From Primulina eburnea (lineage: Eukaryota; Streptophyta; Magnoliopsida; Lamiales; Gesneriaceae), in the NCBI RefSeq assembly GCF_022965805.1, contig NW_027330892.1:1-64000 (forward strand): a stretch of DNA of 64,000 nucleotides, written 5' to 3'. A model generated the notes under the pieces. It was not told where the DNA came from, ran no database searches, and was given only the letters and a program-made list of their open reading frames with translations. The position numbers were made by a program, and so were the translations under genes. Positions 61,507 to 64,000 of this stretch are shown in pieces (the first letter of the stretch is position 1; each line of letters begins with the position of its first letter).

Positions 61507-63328
61507 TGTAATGCCCGAGGATTTGATTATCGTAATTTGCTAGGAGATTAGTGAATTAAATAGATATAATTGTAAACGGGCCATTACGAGACCAGATTGG
61601 ACAAAGAATCTAAATTTCACCAATTTCGGGCAGAACTAGTGGCGCCCGAGCGGTAGAAAGTGACCGCTCGAGCGCCAATGCTCAAGGGGAGTACGTTCGG
61701 GCAGAAGGTGTGGCGCCCGGGCGGTAATTTATGACCGCCCGAGCGCCAGAATCTCACACCGCGGCAGAACCTTCCGCGCCCGGGCGGTAGATTTTTACCG
61801 CCCGAGCGCCGAGCTCGCGCCCGGGCGGTAAGTTTCGACCGCCCGAGCGCCAAACCAGAATGGGCAAGAATGTGACACGTCTCATCAGCATGCAACAAGG
61901 ATATATATAAACGAATTTTTCTTCAAAATTGATAAGAAATCAGAAAGGAGAAAGCTCCGAGAGCTTTTGGAAATTCTTGCGCTCGTATCTTTCAATCCGT
62001 ACATCTGATTTGAAATCAGACTTCGGTACCGTGTTCCTATCGTTGTAGGCTACGCGTGGACGTAAGTTTTACTATGTTTTGGCATGTCTTGAAATTAGGA
62101 TGTTGCAGGAATCAGATATGATTCATATATGTTGTTTCTGACATATTAGACATCGTATAATTACAAACGGATTTAAGAACGGACACCGTATAGAATTGTT
62201 ATGAAATTTAGAGTTAAATTAACTGGGTGTTGGTACCAAATTTATACCGTTTTCAGTTATGAATTGGGGGAATTGATATAGATTGTTTAATATGGAGATT
62301 GTACAGTTGAAATGATACCGAAATCAAGTCTTTAAGTGGGTATGTATTGATTGAGATTAGAAATTGATAAATTGTGTATCAACATTTCCATTTCAGATTT
62401 GTATTGGTGACAGAGACAGAAATTGTGCAACGAAAGGTATAAGTCATGTTTTGTTTGGGGAGATGTAACTCAAATAAGATATTATTTGAGTTTCCCAACC
62501 AAAATCACATACGAGTATTATTAAATATTTTGTAACATGTTTATGAATTGTGTATAGCATTATATTCAATCTTTTAACATGTTATGCTTTGATTTCAGAA
62601 TTGTATTCAAGCATGTATGATCAGTATGATATTCAGCCATGAATATGATTATACGTTGTTTACATATTGATATTCATTGCATTTGAGATAGGAGAGTCTT
62701 TGACAGGCATTGTCAAATATCTAGACGTTTCGGTGTATCTCAGCATAGGAGTAGGCATTACTCTTATTGCCGCCGTTGATACAGCTCAGACCGAAGTCTA
62801 GGAATGAGACGTACATTACCCCGATTGGAGGGTAGGTAGTGACGTCTTATTCACCCCGGGATCCCTAGAGTTCTAGTCGAGTCGAGTCCAGACATGGTTT
62901 GATTCGCCTTGCATTGCATGTGCATATGATGTCATGCATGATAACATGTTTCATGTTTAATTGATTATATGCATGTATACATGTTTATACTGGGATTTGT
63001 TCTCACCGGTTTTCCGGCTGTTGTTATGTCTGTATGTGTGCATAACAACAGGTGGGGCAGGATCTGGGTCACGCAGAGGATGAGAGATGGACATAGCGTG
63101 GTGATCTCGGGCATAGCAGATGGCTAGTAGTTGTACTGTATTTTATTACTAGTTGTTCAGAGTAGTTGGAACAAGACATATTGTACCTTCTGTTTGTATT
63201 TTAAATAAGGCATGTATGTTGTTTATATACCTTAGATTTAATATTAAAAAGCGAAAAATTTGACCCACTTTTTATATTAATGATCCGTTTTAATCCCAAA
63301 GAAAAGAATTAGAGCCCGGGTCCCCACA
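61507..63328 (+). repeat. 3' LTR of element C
   Basis: 1822 bp, about 99.6% like the 5' LTR by eye. Differences include a GTGACACG versus GTGCGCG change near 61873, C for A at 61957 and C for T near 63006. Hairpins are at 61641-61851. Confidence 0.93.
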
Positions 63329-63333
63329 CAAAA
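63329..63333. repeat. Target-site duplication CAAAA, right
   Basis: Second copy of the 5-bp duplication created by element C. The gag frame of element B resumes directly after it. Confidence 0.95.
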
Positions 63334-64000
63334 CGAGGAGGAGGTAGTGGAAACTGTACAGTAGTAGGCTGTGGCGGTCTCTGCCCCTGAACACCGTAGG
63401 AAGCCCCTCGCTGCCTGATCAAGCCAGCCTCTGCTCCCTTCGCTCGGTTCAATGCCTCTGAAAAAGTACTAGGCCGGCCCGTGTTCACCAGGGTAAAAAC
63501 ATCGGGATTCAATCCGTTGATGAACTGATCGGCCACTGCCTCGTCGTTCCCTGCCACATGAGGTGCAAATCGTAGCAATGCAGAAAATTTAGACACATAC
63601 TCCTCGATGTTCCACTGTCCCTGCTTCAGATTCGCAAATTCAGCTCCTTTATCGTTTCGGTAGGAAACGGGGAAGAAGCGCTGATAGAACTCATCCTTGA
63701 AGACTTTCCACGTAATGTCAATGCCTCGGTGCTCCAAGGCTCTCTTCGTAGTCAACCACCAGCTCTTGGCAACCACCTGCATCTGATGCCCTATTAGTTT
63801 CACACGTCGCTCATCAGTATATGCCAAAGACTCAAATAACATCTCGATATCATCAAGCCAGCTCTCGCACTCTAGTGCACTCTCTGTGCCCTTCAGGGTA
63901 GGCGGATGGAAGGACTGAAATCTCTTCAATAAGGTCTCCATCGGCGTAGCGGTGACATCCATCTGTGCACCTGATGTGCTACCCTGCTCTGGCTGTGGTA
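63334..64000 (-). pseudogene. Gag 5' part of element B, partial, runs off window
   Basis: Minus-strand frame homologous to residues about 13-231 of element C gag ([17 protein letters not shown], then [33 protein letters not shown], ending PPPRF). It is open to the window edge, and there is coding similarity upstream of the internal Met at 63962 (EQGSTSG is shared with element C), so the true start lies beyond 64000. It is cut from the rest of gag-pol by element C. The frame at 63334 is in phase with that at 54808 once element C and one CAAAA are excluded. Homology to the retrotransposon gag family implies a capsid role. Confidence 0.93.

Larger units (their letters stand above)
54809..63328 (+). 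mobile_element. Element C: complete Ty3/gypsy chromovirus nested in element B
   Basis: 8520 bp on the plus strand: 5' LTR 54809-56629, primer site 56635-56646, gag-pol 56884-61421 (broken), PPT 61493-61506, 3' LTR 61507-63328, flanked by CAAAA duplications. Its proteins are close relatives of element B's (same motifs such as [14 protein letters not shown] and [13 protein letters not shown]), so a family member inserted into a relative in the opposite direction. The two LTRs differ at about eight positions by eye, including one 1-bp indel (about 0.4%), which indicates a recent insertion. Confidence 0.96.
47616..64000 (-). mobile_element. Element B: Ty3/gypsy chromovirus, interrupted, 5' end off window
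   Basis: Minus-strand element inserted at the right edge of the satellite. In plus-strand order: 3' LTR 47616-49420, PPT 49421-49432 and onward, solo LTR inserted at 49433-50877, 3' UTR, pol 50971-54808, element C inserted at 54809-63328, 5' part of gag 63334-64000. The primer site and 5' LTR lie beyond 64000. Excluding the two insertions and one copy of each target duplication, the coding frame is open throughout. The five satellite bases before the LTR are tataa (47611-47615), the expected target duplication; its partner is outside the window. Confidence 0.92.

Overview
The window looks like repeat-dense nuclear DNA of a flowering plant, probably heterochromatin. No host gene, tRNA, rRNA or CRISPR array was recognised. 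Everything I can identify is either Ty3/gypsy LTR-retrotransposon sequence (chromovirus type: gag-PR-RT-RNaseH-IN order, tRNA-iMet primer site TGGTATCAGAGC, C-terminal chromodomain-like tail) or a satellite derived from such an element. The species cannot be named from the sequence.

Layout. (1) 1-3717 and 14480-47615: one long head-to-tail satellite, about 104 monomers of about 364 bp (plus a 327-bp deletion variant). Read on the minus strand, each monomer encodes the catalytic core of a Ty3/gypsy integrase, but the middle catalytic Asp is missing wherever I could read it. The array is not a gene: 364 is not a multiple of 3, so the frame shifts at every monomer junction. It has two higher-order-repeat domains, about 14.5-37.5 kb and 37.5-47.6 kb. 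(2) 3718-14479: element A, a minus-strand retrotransposon inserted in the array. It has two indistinguishable 1606-bp LTRs, an intact 1476-codon gag-pol, and then a second identical but truncated internal region, so a 6213-bp unit is tandemly duplicated. (3) 47616 to beyond 64000: element B, a minus-strand retrotransposon inserted at the right edge of the array. It is itself broken by two insertions: a solo LTR (49433-50877, TSD CCCTC) in its polypurine tract, and element C (54809-63328, plus strand, TSD CAAAA) in its gag. Element C is a relative of element B and carries a one-base frameshift and a nonsense codon in pol.

Order of events (inferred): an integrase fragment was amplified into a satellite and homogenised as higher-order repeats. 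Elements A and B then landed in it, A was duplicated and truncated by recombination, and element B was hit by the solo-LTR family and by element C.

The most unusual signal lies in the LTRs. Each of the four LTR types carries a cluster of short GC-rich palindromes, upstream of a recognisable TATA box in three of them. Elements A and B have otherwise different LTRs but share the same eight-hairpin cassette with nearly the same spacing. Elements B and C have related LTRs but different cassettes. Several stems show paired compensatory changes. A second hairpin, 7-bp stem and 4-nt loop, sits next to the polypurine tract in all three internal regions and also covaries.
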